53,507 bases of DNA, taken from the NCBI GenBank assembly GCA_035714115.1, contig DASTMO010000017.1, positions 1 to 53,507 on the forward strand. Reading direction: 5' to 3'. Within the stretch, counting starts at the first letter, position 1. Every line of letters begins with the position of its first letter. A program made the position numbers and the translations under genes. Origin of the DNA: CAMAVH01 sp035714115 (lineage in GTDB: Bacteria; Pseudomonadota; Alphaproteobacteria; SMXQ01). Below are positions 35,555 through 49,616 of this stretch, one piece after another. The notes beneath the pieces were generated by a model. That model was not told the DNA's origin. It was given only the letters and a program-made list of their open reading frames with translations, and searched no databases.

Positions 35555-35623
35555 TCACGTCTGGGAGACGTAGGGTTCCGAAGAACCCTTTTCCGGGCCT
35601 TGCACCCGGAACTCGGTGGTCAC
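35555..35623 (-). CDS. Candidate 22-codon ORF in a small transcription unit
   Basis: GTG at 35623, then about 22 residues (MTTEFRVQGPEKGSSEPYVS plus QT) and TGA. It is bounded upstream by a good promoter (35673-35702) and downstream by the terminator at 35508-35536, so a transcript of about 155 bases is predicted. The ribosome site is weak (GAGA). It could be a small protein, the remnant of a deleted gene, or the unit could be a non-coding RNA. No family recognised. Confidence 0.35.
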   Translation of the reverse strand: MTTEFRVQGPEKGSSEPYVSQT

Positions 35624-35672
35624 GCTTCGATCTCGGAAAGAGACCGTCCGGCGGGACCGGAAACTTGGCTTG

Positions 35673-35702
35673 ATTATGCTGCGGTGCAATATCGCAATGC
35701 AA
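35673..35702 (-). promoter_or_regulatory. Promoter with a PhaR-like operator between -35 and -10
   Basis: Minus strand: -35 TTGCAT (35697-35702), 18-base spacer, -10 CATAAT (35673-35678). The spacer holds, on the plus strand, TGCGGTGCAATA (35680-35691), matching 11 of 12 positions of the PhaR consensus I recall from Rhodobacter (TGCRNYGCASMA). PhaR represses phasin genes, but no phasin follows. Confidence 0.5.
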
Positions 35703-35993
35703 CATCTCAATGGGATTAATCTACGCTTTTGGCCGGCTTTCGCCAGACCCGTTTCCGAAGGGCAGCCATGCGCTGAACGCATACTTGCCGTCCGAACGCG
35801 TGCTTTTTAGATCACGCTCGACCACAGATCAAGGGGTTATCACCCTAGTCCTATATAAGACTTTTCGCTGTCATGCTTTTTTTCCGAGAATTGCTCGCAA
35901 TTGGCGAATCTCGAAGCTGCCACAGGGACTTAATCGTGGCGATGGAACCTGCCCAAACGCCAGGCAGCGGTGCGTCCGGCCTAAAAAAGCGCC
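35703..35993. other. Rest of the gap before the LysR gene
   Basis: About 290 bases, A/T-richer at 35800-35890 (for example CTATATAAGACTTTTCG), with no credible gene. A T-run at 35876-35883 lies on the plus strand without a clear stem. No terminator for the LysR gene at 35994 is obvious. Confidence 0.4.
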
Positions 35994-36887
35994 TTAAAAG
36001 TCGGTCTCGGCGATCTTGCGCACGAGGAAATCGCGGAAGACGGAGACGCGCTTGGAGTGCCGCAGCTCCTCCGGATAGACGAAATAGGTGTCGAAGCTCG
36101 GCCCTTCGAGGTCCGGCAGGATGCGGACCAAGTTCGAGGAATATTGCTTCACCGCATAGTCGGGCAGGCTGGCGATGCCGACGCCGGTGACCACCGCGCG
36201 GTACTGCGCGTAGATGCTGTTCACCTTGAGGATCGACGGCGGCTTGATGTGCTTGCTGCGCACCAAGTCCTGCAGCCAGTTGATGTTGGTCACCGGCGGG
36301 CGCACGTCCTCGCCGTAGACCACCAGCACATGCTGCGCCAGATCCTCCGGCGACTGCGGCATCGGATGGTGCTTCAGGTAGTCGGGCGAGGCGTAGACAT
36401 GCAGATGCATCGTCGTCAGCCGGCGCTGGATCAGGTCGGGCTGTTGCGGCGGATGCAGGCGGATGGCGACGTCCGCCTCGCGCATGGCGAGATCGACCTC
36501 GCCCTCGCCGAGCAGGATCGTCACCGCGATGTCGGGATAGAGCTCGAGAAACTCCTTCATGCGCGGCGTCAGCCAGATCGACCCGAAGGCCACCGTGGTG
36601 GCGATCTTGAGCGGGCCTTTCGGGCGGTCCGTGCTTTCGGTGAGCAGCGCTTGCGTGGTGGCGAGCTTGGCGAAGACGTCGCGCGTCGTCTTGAACAGCA
36701 TTTCGCCTTGTTCGGTGAGGATCAGGCCGCGCGCATGGCGGTGGAACAGCGGCACCTTCAGCGTGTCCTCGAGCGCGCCGATCTGGCGGCTGACGGCCGA
36801 CTGGCTGAGGTTCAGGGTTTCGCCGGCGTGGGTGAAGCTGCCGGCTTCGGCGACCGCGTGGAACACGCGCAGCTTGTCCCAGTCCAT
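35994..36887 (-). CDS. LysR-family transcriptional regulator
   Basis: 297 residues. N-terminal helix-turn-helix (SFTHAGETLNLSQSAVSRQIGALE, about 17-40) with the family MDWDKLRVFHAVAEAGS start, then the effector domain (PLKIATTVAFGSIWLTPRMKEF). The protein is of the group often found beside trxB in Rhodospirillales; its target is unknown. It lies 140 bases downstream of trxB on the same strand, separated by a hairpin. Confidence 0.92.
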   Translation of the reverse strand: MDWDKLRVFHAVAEAGSFTHAGETLNLSQSAVSRQIGALEDTLKVPLFHRHARGLILTEQGEMLFKTTRDVFAKLATTQALLTESTDRPKGPLKIATTVAFGSIWLTPRMKEFLELYPDIAVTILLGEGEVDLAMREADVAIRLHPPQQPDLIQRRLTTMHLHVYASPDYLKHHPMPQSPEDLAQHVLVVYGEDVRPPVTNINWLQDLVRSKHIKPPSILKVNSIYAQYRAVVTGVGIASLPDYAVKQYSSNLVRILPDLEGPSFDTYFVYPEELRHSKRVSVFRDFLVRKIAETDF

Positions 36888-36959
36888 GCGCCTGAGGCGT
36901 CCTTGTTTGTTGAGGCCGATATGCTATCGGGGCCAGTGTAAGGCCCGGCGCGCCGCGGC

Positions 36960-36987
36960 CCAAGCCCTTATCGTTTTAAGGGCTTGG
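36960..36987. terminator. Hairpin between trxB and LysR genes
   Basis: Perfect 11-base stem CCAAGCCCTTA / TAAGGGCTTGG with loop TCGTTT, 40 bases after the trxB stop. It has no long T-run, so termination may be partial. Confidence 0.6.
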
Positions 36988-37027
36988 CGCGGCTGACATT
37001 TCGCGGGTGCGGAAGGGTCGTTCGGGC

Positions 37028-37990
37028 TTATTCAGCGGCGGTCGCCAGCTGGTTGTGCAGCGTCAGGAAGCGCTCGACCTCGAGCGCCGCCATGCAGCCG
37101 GTGCCGGCGGCGGTGACGGCCTGGCGGTAGATTTTGTCCTGCACGTCGCCGGCGGCATAGACGCCGGGGATGTTGGTCTGCGTCGTGCCGGCCTTGGTGA
37201 CGAGATAGCCTTCCTCGTCCATGTCCAACACGCCCTTGAACAGCGAGGTGTTCGGCGTGTGGCCGATGGCGACGAACAGGCCGTCGACGCCGAGCTGGCT
37301 GACCGCGCCGGTCTTGACGTTGCGCAGTTTCAGGCCGGTGACGCCGGCCGGCTGCGCGCCGAGCACTTCGTCGACCACGCTGTCCCAGATCACGCTGATC
37401 TTGGGATTGGCGAACAGGCGCTCCTGCATGATCTTCTCGGCGCGGAAACTGTCGCGGCGATGGATCAGCGTCACCTTCTCGGCGTGGTTCGTGAGATAAA
37501 TCGCCTCTTCGACGGCAGTGTTGCCGCCGCCGACCACGGCGACCTGCTTGCCGCGGAAGAAGAAGCCGTCGCAGGTGGCGCAGGCCGACACGCCCATGCC
37601 CTTGAAGGTCTGCTCGCTCTCGATGCCGAGCCAGCGCGCCTGGGCGCCGGTGCAGACGACGACGGTGTCGGCGGTGTAGCTGTCGCCGCTGTCGCCGATC
37701 GCCGTGAAGGGCCGCTTGGCGAGGTCGAGCTTCACGATGGTGTCGTGGATGAACTGCGTGCCGACATGCTCGGCCTGCTTCTGCATCTGGTCCATCAGCC
37801 ACGGCCCCTGGATGACCTCGGCGAAGCCGGGATAGTTCTCGACTTCGTGGGTGATGGTCATCTGGCCGCCCGGCTGCATGCCGGCCACCAGGATCGGCTT
37901 GAGGTTGGCGCGCGCGGTGTAGATCGCGGCGGTCAGGCCGGCCGGGCCGGAGCCGAGGATGAGGACTTTGGTGTGATGGGTCTGCGCCAT
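37028..37990 (-). CDS. trxB: Thioredoxin-disulfide reductase
   Basis: 320 residues from ATG 37990. Flavoenzyme that reduces thioredoxin with NADPH. FAD motif ILGSGPAGLTAAIY at 11-24, redox pair Cys137-x-x-Cys140 (SACATCDGFFF), NADPH motif VVGGGNTAVEEA and the C-terminal FAD site GVYAAGDVQD. The open frame reaches further upstream to 38101, but the added residues are unlike the family. Divergent from lrp across 326 bases, a pairing often seen in alphaproteobacteria. Confidence 0.96.
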   Translation of the reverse strand: MAQTHHTKVLILGSGPAGLTAAIYTARANLKPILVAGMQPGGQMTITHEVENYPGFAEVIQGPWLMDQMQKQAEHVGTQFIHDTIVKLDLAKRPFTAIGDSGDSYTADTVVVCTGAQARWLGIESEQTFKGMGVSACATCDGFFFRGKQVAVVGGGNTAVEEAIYLTNHAEKVTLIHRRDSFRAEKIMQERLFANPKISVIWDSVVDEVLGAQPAGVTGLKLRNVKTGAVSQLGVDGLFVAIGHTPNTSLFKGVLDMDEEGYLVTKAGTTQTNIPGVYAAGDVQDKIYRQAVTAAGTGCMAALEVERFLTLHNQLATAAE

Positions 37991-38316
37991 GGGGAGTCTT
38001 CGTCGGTTGGCGCGCCTGGAAGGATCGGCGCTGCGGAATGGGTCAAGCCGGCCTCGCGCCGGGTAGTAAATGTAGAAATCCCGCCGCCTGGCCGCAAGCA
38101 TCCGTAGGGTAACTGGCGGGTCTCCCAGGCCATATCTTGTGGGCGAAATCGCGCATTGAAATAATATTACGCCTGCTCTTATATGGCGGACAGGACCGGC
38201 CCGGTTCAGGCGCTATCGCGCCTCTGCGCCCCGCCCGTCACCGTCTTTCCGTATCGCCTGCGGCCCGCTTCGAGCGGCCGTCCGGGCTCCCATTCTGGCC
38301 GCCGGAGTGCCCTTCC
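37991..38316. other. Divergent trxB/lrp promoter region
   Basis: No gene in 326 bases. An A/T-rich patch, ATTGAAATAATATTACG (38154-38170), is the likeliest place for promoters and for binding of the Lrp-type protein to its own gene. No clear palindrome. Confidence 0.45.
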
Positions 38317-38805
38317 ATGCAGCGCGTGAAGCTCGACCGCATCGACCGCCAAATCCTGCGCGATCTGCAGGAAGACGGCCGCATGACCAACGTCGAGCTG
38401 GCCCGCCGCGCCGGCATCTCGGCGCCGCCCTGCCTGCGCCGCGTGCGCGCCCTGGAGAAGTCCGGCTACATCCGCGGCTACCACGCCGAAGTGGCGGCGC
38501 GCGAGCTCGGCTACAAGGAGATGTTCTTCGCCCTGGTCGGCCTCGATTCCCAGGCGCAGGAAGTGCTCTCGGGCTTCGAGCAGGCGATGGCCGACTGGGC
38601 CGAGGTGCGCGAGTGCCACATGATCCGCGGGGGCGGCGATTTCCTTTTGAAGGTCGTCGCCAAGGACAAGGAGCATCGCGATTCGCTCACCATGCGCATC
38701 ACCGCGACGGCCCATGTCAGCCGCGTCACCACGCTCGAATCGATCCGCTCGTCCAAGACGCAGCCCGGCGTCCCGGTCGATCTCGACGTGGTGGATGAAG
38801 AATAA
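38317..38805 (+). CDS. lrp: Lrp/AsnC-family transcriptional regulator
   Basis: 162 residues. N-terminal helix-turn-helix (DRIDRQILRDLQEDGRMTNVELARRAGISAPPCLRRV) and the C-terminal RAM effector domain (MFFALVGLDSQAQE, RECHMIRGGGDFLLKVVAKD). The form with APPCLRRVRALE is the Lrp branch that senses leucine or other amino acids. ATG 38317 is chosen; longer in-frame starts add unlike sequence. Ends before a two-hairpin repeat and a terminator. Confidence 0.93.
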   Translation: MQRVKLDRIDRQILRDLQEDGRMTNVELARRAGISAPPCLRRVRALEKSGYIRGYHAEVAARELGYKEMFFALVGLDSQAQEVLSGFEQAMADWAEVRECHMIRGGGDFLLKVVAKDKEHRDSLTMRITATAHVSRVTTLESIRSSKTQPGVPVDLDVVDEE

Positions 38806-38813
38806 GTTTCATC

Positions 38814-38902
38814 CGTCATGCCCGCACTTGTTGCGGGCATCCACGCCTTGCGATGTGGAAACGGATTAAGTCGTGGATGGCCGGGACAAGCCCGGCCATG
38901 AC
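38814..38902. repeat. Two-hairpin intergenic repeat (BIME-like), copy 2
   Basis: Hairpins at 38818-38840 (ATGCCCGCA, CTTGT, TGCGGGCAT) and 38877-38899 (ATGGCCGGG, ACAAG, CCCGGCCAT), each a perfect 9-base stem with a 5-base loop, the loops being reverse complements. CGTC before and GAC after repeat the layout of copy 1 at 7051-7138. Confidence 0.85.
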
Positions 38903-38918
38903 AGCGGATATAGAATCA

Positions 38919-38947
38919 AAAAGGCCCGCTCATCGAGCGGGCCTTTT
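38919..38947. terminator. Terminator between lrp and greA
   Basis: Perfect 12-base stem AAAAGGCCCGCT / AGCGGGCCTTTT, loop CATCG; works for both convergent genes. Confidence 0.92.
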
Positions 38948-38975
38948 GATTCCAGCATGAAGCGTCGCGTGCGGC

Positions 38976-39449
38976 TTACTTGTACTGCACCTTCATCACT
39001 TCATAGGACTTCGAGCCGCCCGGCGTGGTGACTTCCACGCTGTCGCCCGGCTCCTTGCCGATCAGCGCGCGCGCCAGCGGCGCGGCGACGGACAGCAGGC
39101 CGCTGTTGATGTCGCTCTCGTCGGCGCCGACGATGCGATAGGTCGATTCCTCGTCGGTGTCTTCGTCGGCCAGCGTGATGGTGGCGCCGAAGCGGATGGT
39201 CTTGCCGGTCATCTTCGAGGCGTCGATCACCTCGGCGCGGCTGACCTTGTCCTCGAGTTCGAGCACGCGGCCTTCGATGAAGCTCTGCTTCTCGCGCGCG
39301 GCGTGATACTCGGCGTTTTCCGACAGATCGCCGTGCTCGCGCGCTTCGGCGATGGCACGAATCACCGCCGGACGTTCGATGTCCTTCAACTGCTTCAGTT
39401 CAGCCGACAGCCGTTCGTAGCCGGCCGGGGTCATCGGGATCTTTTCCAT
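38976..39449 (-). CDS. greA: Transcription elongation factor GreA
   Basis: 157 residues, standard GreA length. It rescues backtracked RNA polymerase by stimulating transcript cleavage. N-terminal coiled coil (KIPMTPAGYERLSAELKQLK, ENAEYHAAREKQSFIEGR) with the acidic tip residues in DLSENAEY, and the C-terminal FKBP-like domain (SPLARALIGKEPGDSVEV-like APLARALIGKEPGD). Downstream of carB on the same strand with a 267-base gap containing a perfect DnaA box. Confidence 0.97.
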   Translation of the reverse strand: MEKIPMTPAGYERLSAELKQLKDIERPAVIRAIAEAREHGDLSENAEYHAAREKQSFIEGRVLELEDKVSRAEVIDASKMTGKTIRFGATITLADEDTDEESTYRIVGADESDINSGLLSVAAPLARALIGKEPGDSVEVTTPGGSKSYEVMKVQYK

Positions 39450-39639
39450 GTCTCAGAAACCGCTCGAAACTCGTTAGCGTCAAAATCTCGCTGGCCCTGC
39501 GCGCCGGAAGCGCGAAAGACGCCAGCTTAAAGTCGCGGAAGGAACAGTCCGCCAGCGGGTCGGAACCCGGCCTTAGCGTCCAGAAGCGTCCGGCTTCCGG
39601 GCGCGAAAGTCAATTCAAACCGGTGCCAGCCCTGCCGAG

Positions 39640-39648
39640 TTATTCACA
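39640..39648 (+). promoter_or_regulatory. DnaA box (single)
   Basis: TTATTCACA, an exact match to TTATNCACA, between carB and greA. Alone, it is a weak signal, but its position upstream of greA could allow DnaA control. Confidence 0.35.
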
Positions 39649-39716
39649 AGCCCGCGCAACCAAACGGTTAACGCGGCCCTGAGTTCAAAAGGCCGATGGG
39701 AAGCCAACGGCCGGCG

Positions 39717-42965
<3,249 letters not shown>

Positions 42966-43014
42966 TTTGTCTCTGACGGCGAATGTGTGAACGCGACGGA
43001 TCGGCGTGGCTGGC

Positions 43015-44439
43015 TTACTTGGCTTCCATCAGCTTGACGAAGCGTTCGAAGAGATAGTGGCTGTCCTGCGGGCCCGGCGAGGCCTCGGGATGGTACTGCA
43101 CCGAGAACACCGGCTTGCCCTCGACGCGCAGGCCTTCGAGGATGCCGTCGAACAGCGACACATGGGTCGCCTTCACGCCCTTCGGCAGCGTGTCTTCCAT
43201 CACGGCGAAGCCGTGGTTCTGGCTGGTGATCTCGACCTTGCCGGTCTCCAGATCCTTCACCGGCTGATTGGCGCCGCGATGGCCGAGCGGCAGCTTCTTG
43301 GTCTTGGCGCCGAGCGCGAGGCCGAGCAGCTGGTGGCCGAGGCAGATGCCGAACAGCGGCTTGCCGCTCTCCATCACCTTCTGGATCATCGGCACGGCAT
43401 AGGTGCCGGTCGCCGCCGGATCGCCGGGGCCGTTTGAGAGGAACACGCCGTCCGGCTTGTGGCGCAGGATGTCCTCGGCGGTCGCGGTGGCCGGCACGAC
43501 GGTGACCTTGCAGCCGGCGGCGGCGAGGCAGCGCAGGATGTTGCGCTTGGCGCCGAAGTCGACGGCGACGACGTGATGCTTGGGCTTGTCCTGGGTGGCG
43601 TAGCCTTTGCCGAGCGTCCAGGCGGCTTCATCCCAGCTGTAGGTCTGGCGGCAGGACACTTCCTTCGCCAGATCCATGCCTTCGAGACCGGGCCAGGCCT
43701 TGGCCTGCTCGATCAGCGCGGGAATGTCGATCAGCTTGGGGTTTTTGATCGCGCCGGGCTGATGGACGATGACGCCGTTGGGAGCGCCCTTGTCGCGGAT
43801 CAGGCGCGTCAGGCGGCGCGTGTCGACGCCGGTGATGCCGACCATGTCGTAGGACTTGAGCCAGGCATCGAGATGCTGGGCGGCGCGCCAGTTGGCCGGC
43901 TCGGTGATCGAGGCCTTGAGCACCAAACCGCGCGCGGCCGGCGTCGTCGTCTCGATGTCTTCCGGGTTCGCGCCGACATTGCCGACATGCGGGAAGGTGA
44001 AGGTGATGATCTGGCCGGCGTAGGACGGATCGGTGAGGATCTCCTGATAGCCGGTGATCGAGGTGTTGAAGCAGACCTCGCCGACGCGCGTGCCGGCGGC
44101 GCCGATGCCCTGGCCCCAGAAGACCGTGCCGTCGGCCAGCACGATGGCGGCGGTGGCGTTCGCCGGACGCGGCGCGATCTGCGGGCCGGTTTTCTTCAAG
44201 GGGGGCTTTTTCAGGACCGCCTTCTTCGGTGCGACCTTCTTCGCCCCGATCTTTTTGGCGGCGGTCTTTTTGGCCACGCTCTTCTTGGGCGCGGCCTTCT
44301 TCACGGCGATCTTCTTCGCCGCGGCTTTCGCCGGCTTCTTCTTTACGGGCGCCTTCTTCTTGGCGGACACGCGTTTGGAAACGCCGCTCCCCGCTTTTTT
44401 CTGCGGAGAGGGGCGGGCTTTGCGGGCGGTCGGCGGCAT
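43015..44439 (-). CDS. carA: Carbamoyl-phosphate synthase small subunit with Lys-rich N-terminal extension
   Basis: 474 residues against about 380-400 for the family. The glutaminase is intact: IVLADGTVFWGQGIGAAG from residue 99, the nucleophile Cys in GICLGHQLLGLALG and the His-Glu of QYHPEASPG. Before it lie about 95 residues with 29 Lys, including nine unbroken XXXKK pentads at 39-83 (AAAKK-IAVKK-AAPKK...), like the tails of bacterial histone H1-like proteins. ATG 44439 has AGGAG nearby and no Met lies between the extension and the core, so the extension should be made. Its role is unknown; nucleic-acid or membrane binding are guesses. Confidence 0.92.
   Translation of the reverse strand: MPPTARKARPSPQKKAGSGVSKRVSAKKKAPVKKKPAKAAAKKIAVKKAAPKKSVAKKTAAKKIGAKKVAPKKAVLKKPPLKKTGPQIAPRPANATAAIVLADGTVFWGQGIGAAGTRVGEVCFNTSITGYQEILTDPSYAGQIITFTFPHVGNVGANPEDIETTTPAARGLVLKASITEPANWRAAQHLDAWLKSYDMVGITGVDTRRLTRLIRDKGAPNGVIVHQPGAIKNPKLIDIPALIEQAKAWPGLEGMDLAKEVSCRQTYSWDEAAWTLGKGYATQDKPKHHVVAVDFGAKRNILRCLAAAGCKVTVVPATATAEDILRHKPDGVFLSNGPGDPAATGTYAVPMIQKVMESGKPLFGICLGHQLLGLALGAKTKKLPLGHRGANQPVKDLETGKVEITSQNHGFAVMEDTLPKGVKATHVSLFDGILEGLRVEGKPVFSVQYHPEASPGPQDSHYLFERFVKLMEAK
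44191..44325 (-). repeat. XXXKK pentad array inside carA
   Basis: Nine consecutive 15-base units, each ending in two Lys codons (AAGAAG or AAAAAG), coding for residues 39-83 of the CarA product. Visible on the plus strand as spaced CTTCTT/CTTTTT. Confidence 0.9.
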
Positions 44440-44734
44440 GGCGGGCTCCTGCGGCCCAGCCTCGGGCTTCGCGGCCCCGCAGCTCATGCGGCGGGTCGCG
44501 TGGGTCCGGGAGGGCCAAACATACGGTACGGCGAAGGCCACCAGCAGGGCGAGGGCACACCTGGGCGGCAGCAAATTGGCCGTTAGATAAGCAAACCGGC
44601 GCGCGCCGTCAAGGCTGATGACCGCAAAAAGACAAAGTCTTTTCAATGGGTTGAGAATCAATGACCGATTGCCAAGCCGGCCCGTTTCCTGTAGCTTGTG
44701 CGTTTCCCGACATTCCGGTTGTCAGACCCACGCC

Positions 44735-45193
44735 ATGCTCCGCCCGGCCATCAACGACGCGCTGAAAAACGCCATGAAGGCGAAGGATCAGCGGGCGCTC
44801 TCGACCGTGCGCCTCATCCTCGCTGCCCTCAAGGATCGCGATATTGCCGCGCGCGGCAACGGCAGTTCCGACCCCATTCCCGACGCGGCCATCCTCGAGA
44901 TGCTGCAGAAGATGGTGAAGCAGCGCCACGAGAGCATCGAGATGTACGAGAAGGGCAACCGCCCCGAGCTCGCGCAGCAGGAGCGCGAGGAGATCGCCGT
45001 CATCGAAACGTTCCTGCCCAAGCAGATGGGCGAGGCGGAGATGAGCGCGGCGGTCGACGCCGCGATCGCCGCCACCGGCGCCGCCGGCATCAAGGACATG
45101 GGCAAGGTCATGGCGCAGTTGAAGCAGGCCCATGCCGGCGTGATGGATTTCGCCAAGGCCGGCGGCCTGGTGAAGCAGAAGCTGTCCGCGTAA
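44735..45193 (+). CDS. GatB/YqeY domain-containing protein
   Basis: 152 residues. Stand-alone YqeY, related to the tail domain of the amidotransferase subunit GatB. Blocks: LKNAMKAKDQRALSTVRLILAALKDRDI, QKMVKQRHESIEMYEKGNRPELAQQE, IETFLPKQMGEAEM and GIKDMGKVMAQLK. The biochemical role is unsettled; it very often lies between carA and dnaG or beside rpoD. Divergent from carA with a 295-base spacer in which I see no gene. dnaG follows 114 bases later. Confidence 0.92.
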   Translation: MLRPAINDALKNAMKAKDQRALSTVRLILAALKDRDIAARGNGSSDPIPDAAILEMLQKMVKQRHESIEMYEKGNRPELAQQEREEIAVIETFLPKQMGEAEMSAAVDAAIAATGAAGIKDMGKVMAQLKQAHAGVMDFAKAGGLVKQKLSA

Positions 45194-45307
45194 AGCGCGT
45201 AACGCCCGCGCGCTCGCTCGGCGCGCGCTGGGGGGCGGCAAGAGCGTTTGACCATTCGTAGACGCGCGGCGAGCCGTCTAAGTTGACGCTGGAGTGTGCA
45301 GCCGCCG

Positions 45308-47320
45308 ATGGCGTTCGATCCGTCCTTCCTCGATGAGTTGCGCAATCGGCTGAACATCGCCGACGTGGTGTCGCGCCGCGTGAAGCTCATCAAGCGCGGC
45401 CGCGAGCACAGCGGTCTTTGCCCCTTCCATAACGAAAAAAGCCCGTCCTTCACGGTCAGCGAGGACAAGGGCTTCTTCCATTGCTTCGGTTGCGGCGCGC
45501 ACGGCGATGTCATCGGCTTCGTCATGCGCACGGAGAACCTGTCGTTCCCCGAGGCGGTGGAGCGCCTGGCCGGCGACGCCGGCATGGAGCTGCCGCGCAT
45601 GACGCGCGAGGAACGCGAAGACGGCCAGAAGCGCCAGACGCTGCATGCCGTCGTCGAAGCCGCCGCGCAATGGTTCATGCTGGAACTGGCCGGGCCGCGC
45701 GGGCGCGCCGGGCGCGATTATTTCGCCAAGCGCGGCATCACGCTCGAGGTGATCGAGCGCTTCCGTTTGGGCTTCGCGCCGGACGGGCGCGGCGCGCTCA
45801 AAGCGGCGCTGATGAAGCAGGGCTTTCCCGAAGAGCTGATTTTGGAGGCGGGGCTCGTGCGCCGGCGCGAAGGCGAGAGCGAGACCTACGATCTCTTCCG
45901 CAATCGCATCATCTTCCCGATCACCGACCGGCGCGGTCGCGTCATCGCGTTCGGCGGACGCGTGCTCGATCCGGCGCCGGAAGGCGCGCCGAAATATCTC
46001 AACTCGCCGGAGACGCCGCTCTTTCACAAGGGCCGCAATCTCTACGGCTACGCGCAGGCCATGGAAGGCGCGCGCAAAGAGAACCTGATCGTCGTCACCG
46101 AAGGCTATATGGACGCCATCGCGGCACTCTCGGCCGGCGTTCCCGCCGTGGCGCCGCTCGGCACGGCGCTGACCGAAGATCAGATGCGCGAGCTGTGGCG
46201 CTTGGTGCCCGAACCGGTGCTGAGCTTCGATGGCGACAGCGCCGGCATGCGCGCCGCCGCGCGCGCCGCCGACCGCGCCCTGCCGCTGATCGTGCCGGGC
46301 CGCACGCTGCGCTTCGTCAGCTTGCCGGCGGGCGAGGATCCCGACAGCCTGATCGGCGGGCAGGGCGTCGGCGCCTTTCGCGCCATTTTGGAAACCGCCA
46401 AGCCTTTGTCGCAATTGCTGTGGGATTTGGCGGTCGGCTCGCAGACGCCGGACAATCCGGAAAAGATCGCTGTCATCGAAAAGTCGCTGATGGACTTTGC
46501 CGGCAAGGTCGCCGACCCGACGCTGAAGAAGCATTACCAGGACCATTTCCGCGACCGCGTGCGCCAGGAACTGCGACCCGCCAGCCGCGCCGCCCGCGCC
46601 GGGGGGCTGACGGCGGCCCGCCCGGGCGTCATGGGGTCCGGCGGCGGCTATGCTGCGGCGCAGCGCAGTTTCGGCCGGGGTGGCTATGGCCAGAACCGCT
46701 TTAACCAATCGCGCTTCGGTGGCGGCCCCATGGGCCGGCTCGGCGCTCCGCCCGGGTTCCCCAACCTGCCCCTGACCCCGCCTGATCCCTTGGGGCGCGG
46801 CGAGGATGGCCAGGCGGCGCGGCGCGAGCGCACGTTGCTGGCCACCGTGCTCAATCATCCGGAAATTTTGTCGGATGTGAGTGAGGAGTTGGCGCATATT
46901 TTGCTTGAGTCTCGCGACCTTGACAGTCTGCGGCTGGCAATCCTAGAAGTGGCCGCCGCGCCTGCCGGAGAAGGGGGAACTGGCGGAGATTCGGCGGGTG
47001 ACGTCCTTGACGGGCCGACCCTGCGAAACCATCTGACAGTGCGAGGTTTTCAGTCGTTGATCGAGCGTTTGTGCGACGGCCAGGCCGGCGCCGGCGAAGC
47101 CTTCGTCCGGCCCGAGGCCGACGCGGCCGACGCTCTAGCGGGATGGCGCTATGTGCTCGATCGGCACAGGTTGGCGGAGTTGAGAGCGGAGATCAGGGCG
47201 GCGGAAGCGGCCTGCGCGCGCGAGCCGGACAATCCGGATCACTGGACGCGCTTGGATGCGCTGAAACGCGAGGAACATCGCGGCGCCAGCGACGAGGCCG
47301 ATTTGGAGAGACACGGATAA
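45308..47320 (+). CDS. dnaG: DNA primase
   Basis: 670 residues. Makes RNA primers at the replication fork. N-terminal zinc ribbon (LCPFHNEKSPSF ... FHCFGCGAHGD, about 40-64), the RNA polymerase core with Toprim motifs (VVTEGYMDAIA near 265 and SFDGDSAGMRAA near 307), then a Gly/Arg/Phe-rich linker (about 436-500, GGGYAAAQRSFGRGGYGQ) and a C-terminal DnaB-binding domain. The linker is longer and more repetitive than usual, accounting for the extra length over the Escherichia coli protein. Start ATG 45308 fits MAFDPSFLDELRNR. Confidence 0.96.
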   Translation: MAFDPSFLDELRNRLNIADVVSRRVKLIKRGREHSGLCPFHNEKSPSFTVSEDKGFFHCFGCGAHGDVIGFVMRTENLSFPEAVERLAGDAGMELPRMTREEREDGQKRQTLHAVVEAAAQWFMLELAGPRGRAGRDYFAKRGITLEVIERFRLGFAPDGRGALKAALMKQGFPEELILEAGLVRRREGESETYDLFRNRIIFPITDRRGRVIAFGGRVLDPAPEGAPKYLNSPETPLFHKGRNLYGYAQAMEGARKENLIVVTEGYMDAIAALSAGVPAVAPLGTALTEDQMRELWRLVPEPVLSFDGDSAGMRAAARAADRALPLIVPGRTLRFVSLPAGEDPDSLIGGQGVGAFRAILETAKPLSQLLWDLAVGSQTPDNPEKIAVIEKSLMDFAGKVADPTLKKHYQDHFRDRVRQELRPASRAARAGGLTAARPGVMGSGGGYAAAQRSFGRGGYGQNRFNQSRFGGGPMGRLGAPPGFPNLPLTPPDPLGRGEDGQAARRERTLLATVLNHPEILSDVSEELAHILLESRDLDSLRLAILEVAAAPAGEGGTGGDSAGDVLDGPTLRNHLTVRGFQSLIERLCDGQAGAGEAFVRPEADAADALAGWRYVLDRHRLAELRAEIRAAEAACAREPDNPDHWTRLDALKREEHRGASDEADLERHG

Positions 47321-47531
47321 TTCGACAGCGCGCGGTTCGCGCGAGGCTACGGCAACGGATCGACGTCCTTGCCGCGTTGACAGTTTGACCCTGTCGCAAG
47401 GGTCGTTTGGAATTTTTGCCGACGGCTGCGCCCGTTTGGCATGGCGATTGAATGATCGAGTAACCGCGGACTGGACGGCCGACGCAGCGAGCGCATATCG
47501 CTGGCCTCGGCCGATGAAACGGAACGGATAG

Positions 47532-49616
<2,085 letters not shown>

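Noticed and set aside
35710..35997. 95-codon plus-strand ORF before the LysR gene
   Set aside because: Spans A/T-rich promoter-like sequence and overlaps the LysR stop; no start signal or family.
44440..44661. Longer CarA start at 44661
   Set aside because: Adds a hydrophobic then Arg-rich stretch unlike any CarA, while ATG 44439 has its own ribosome site.
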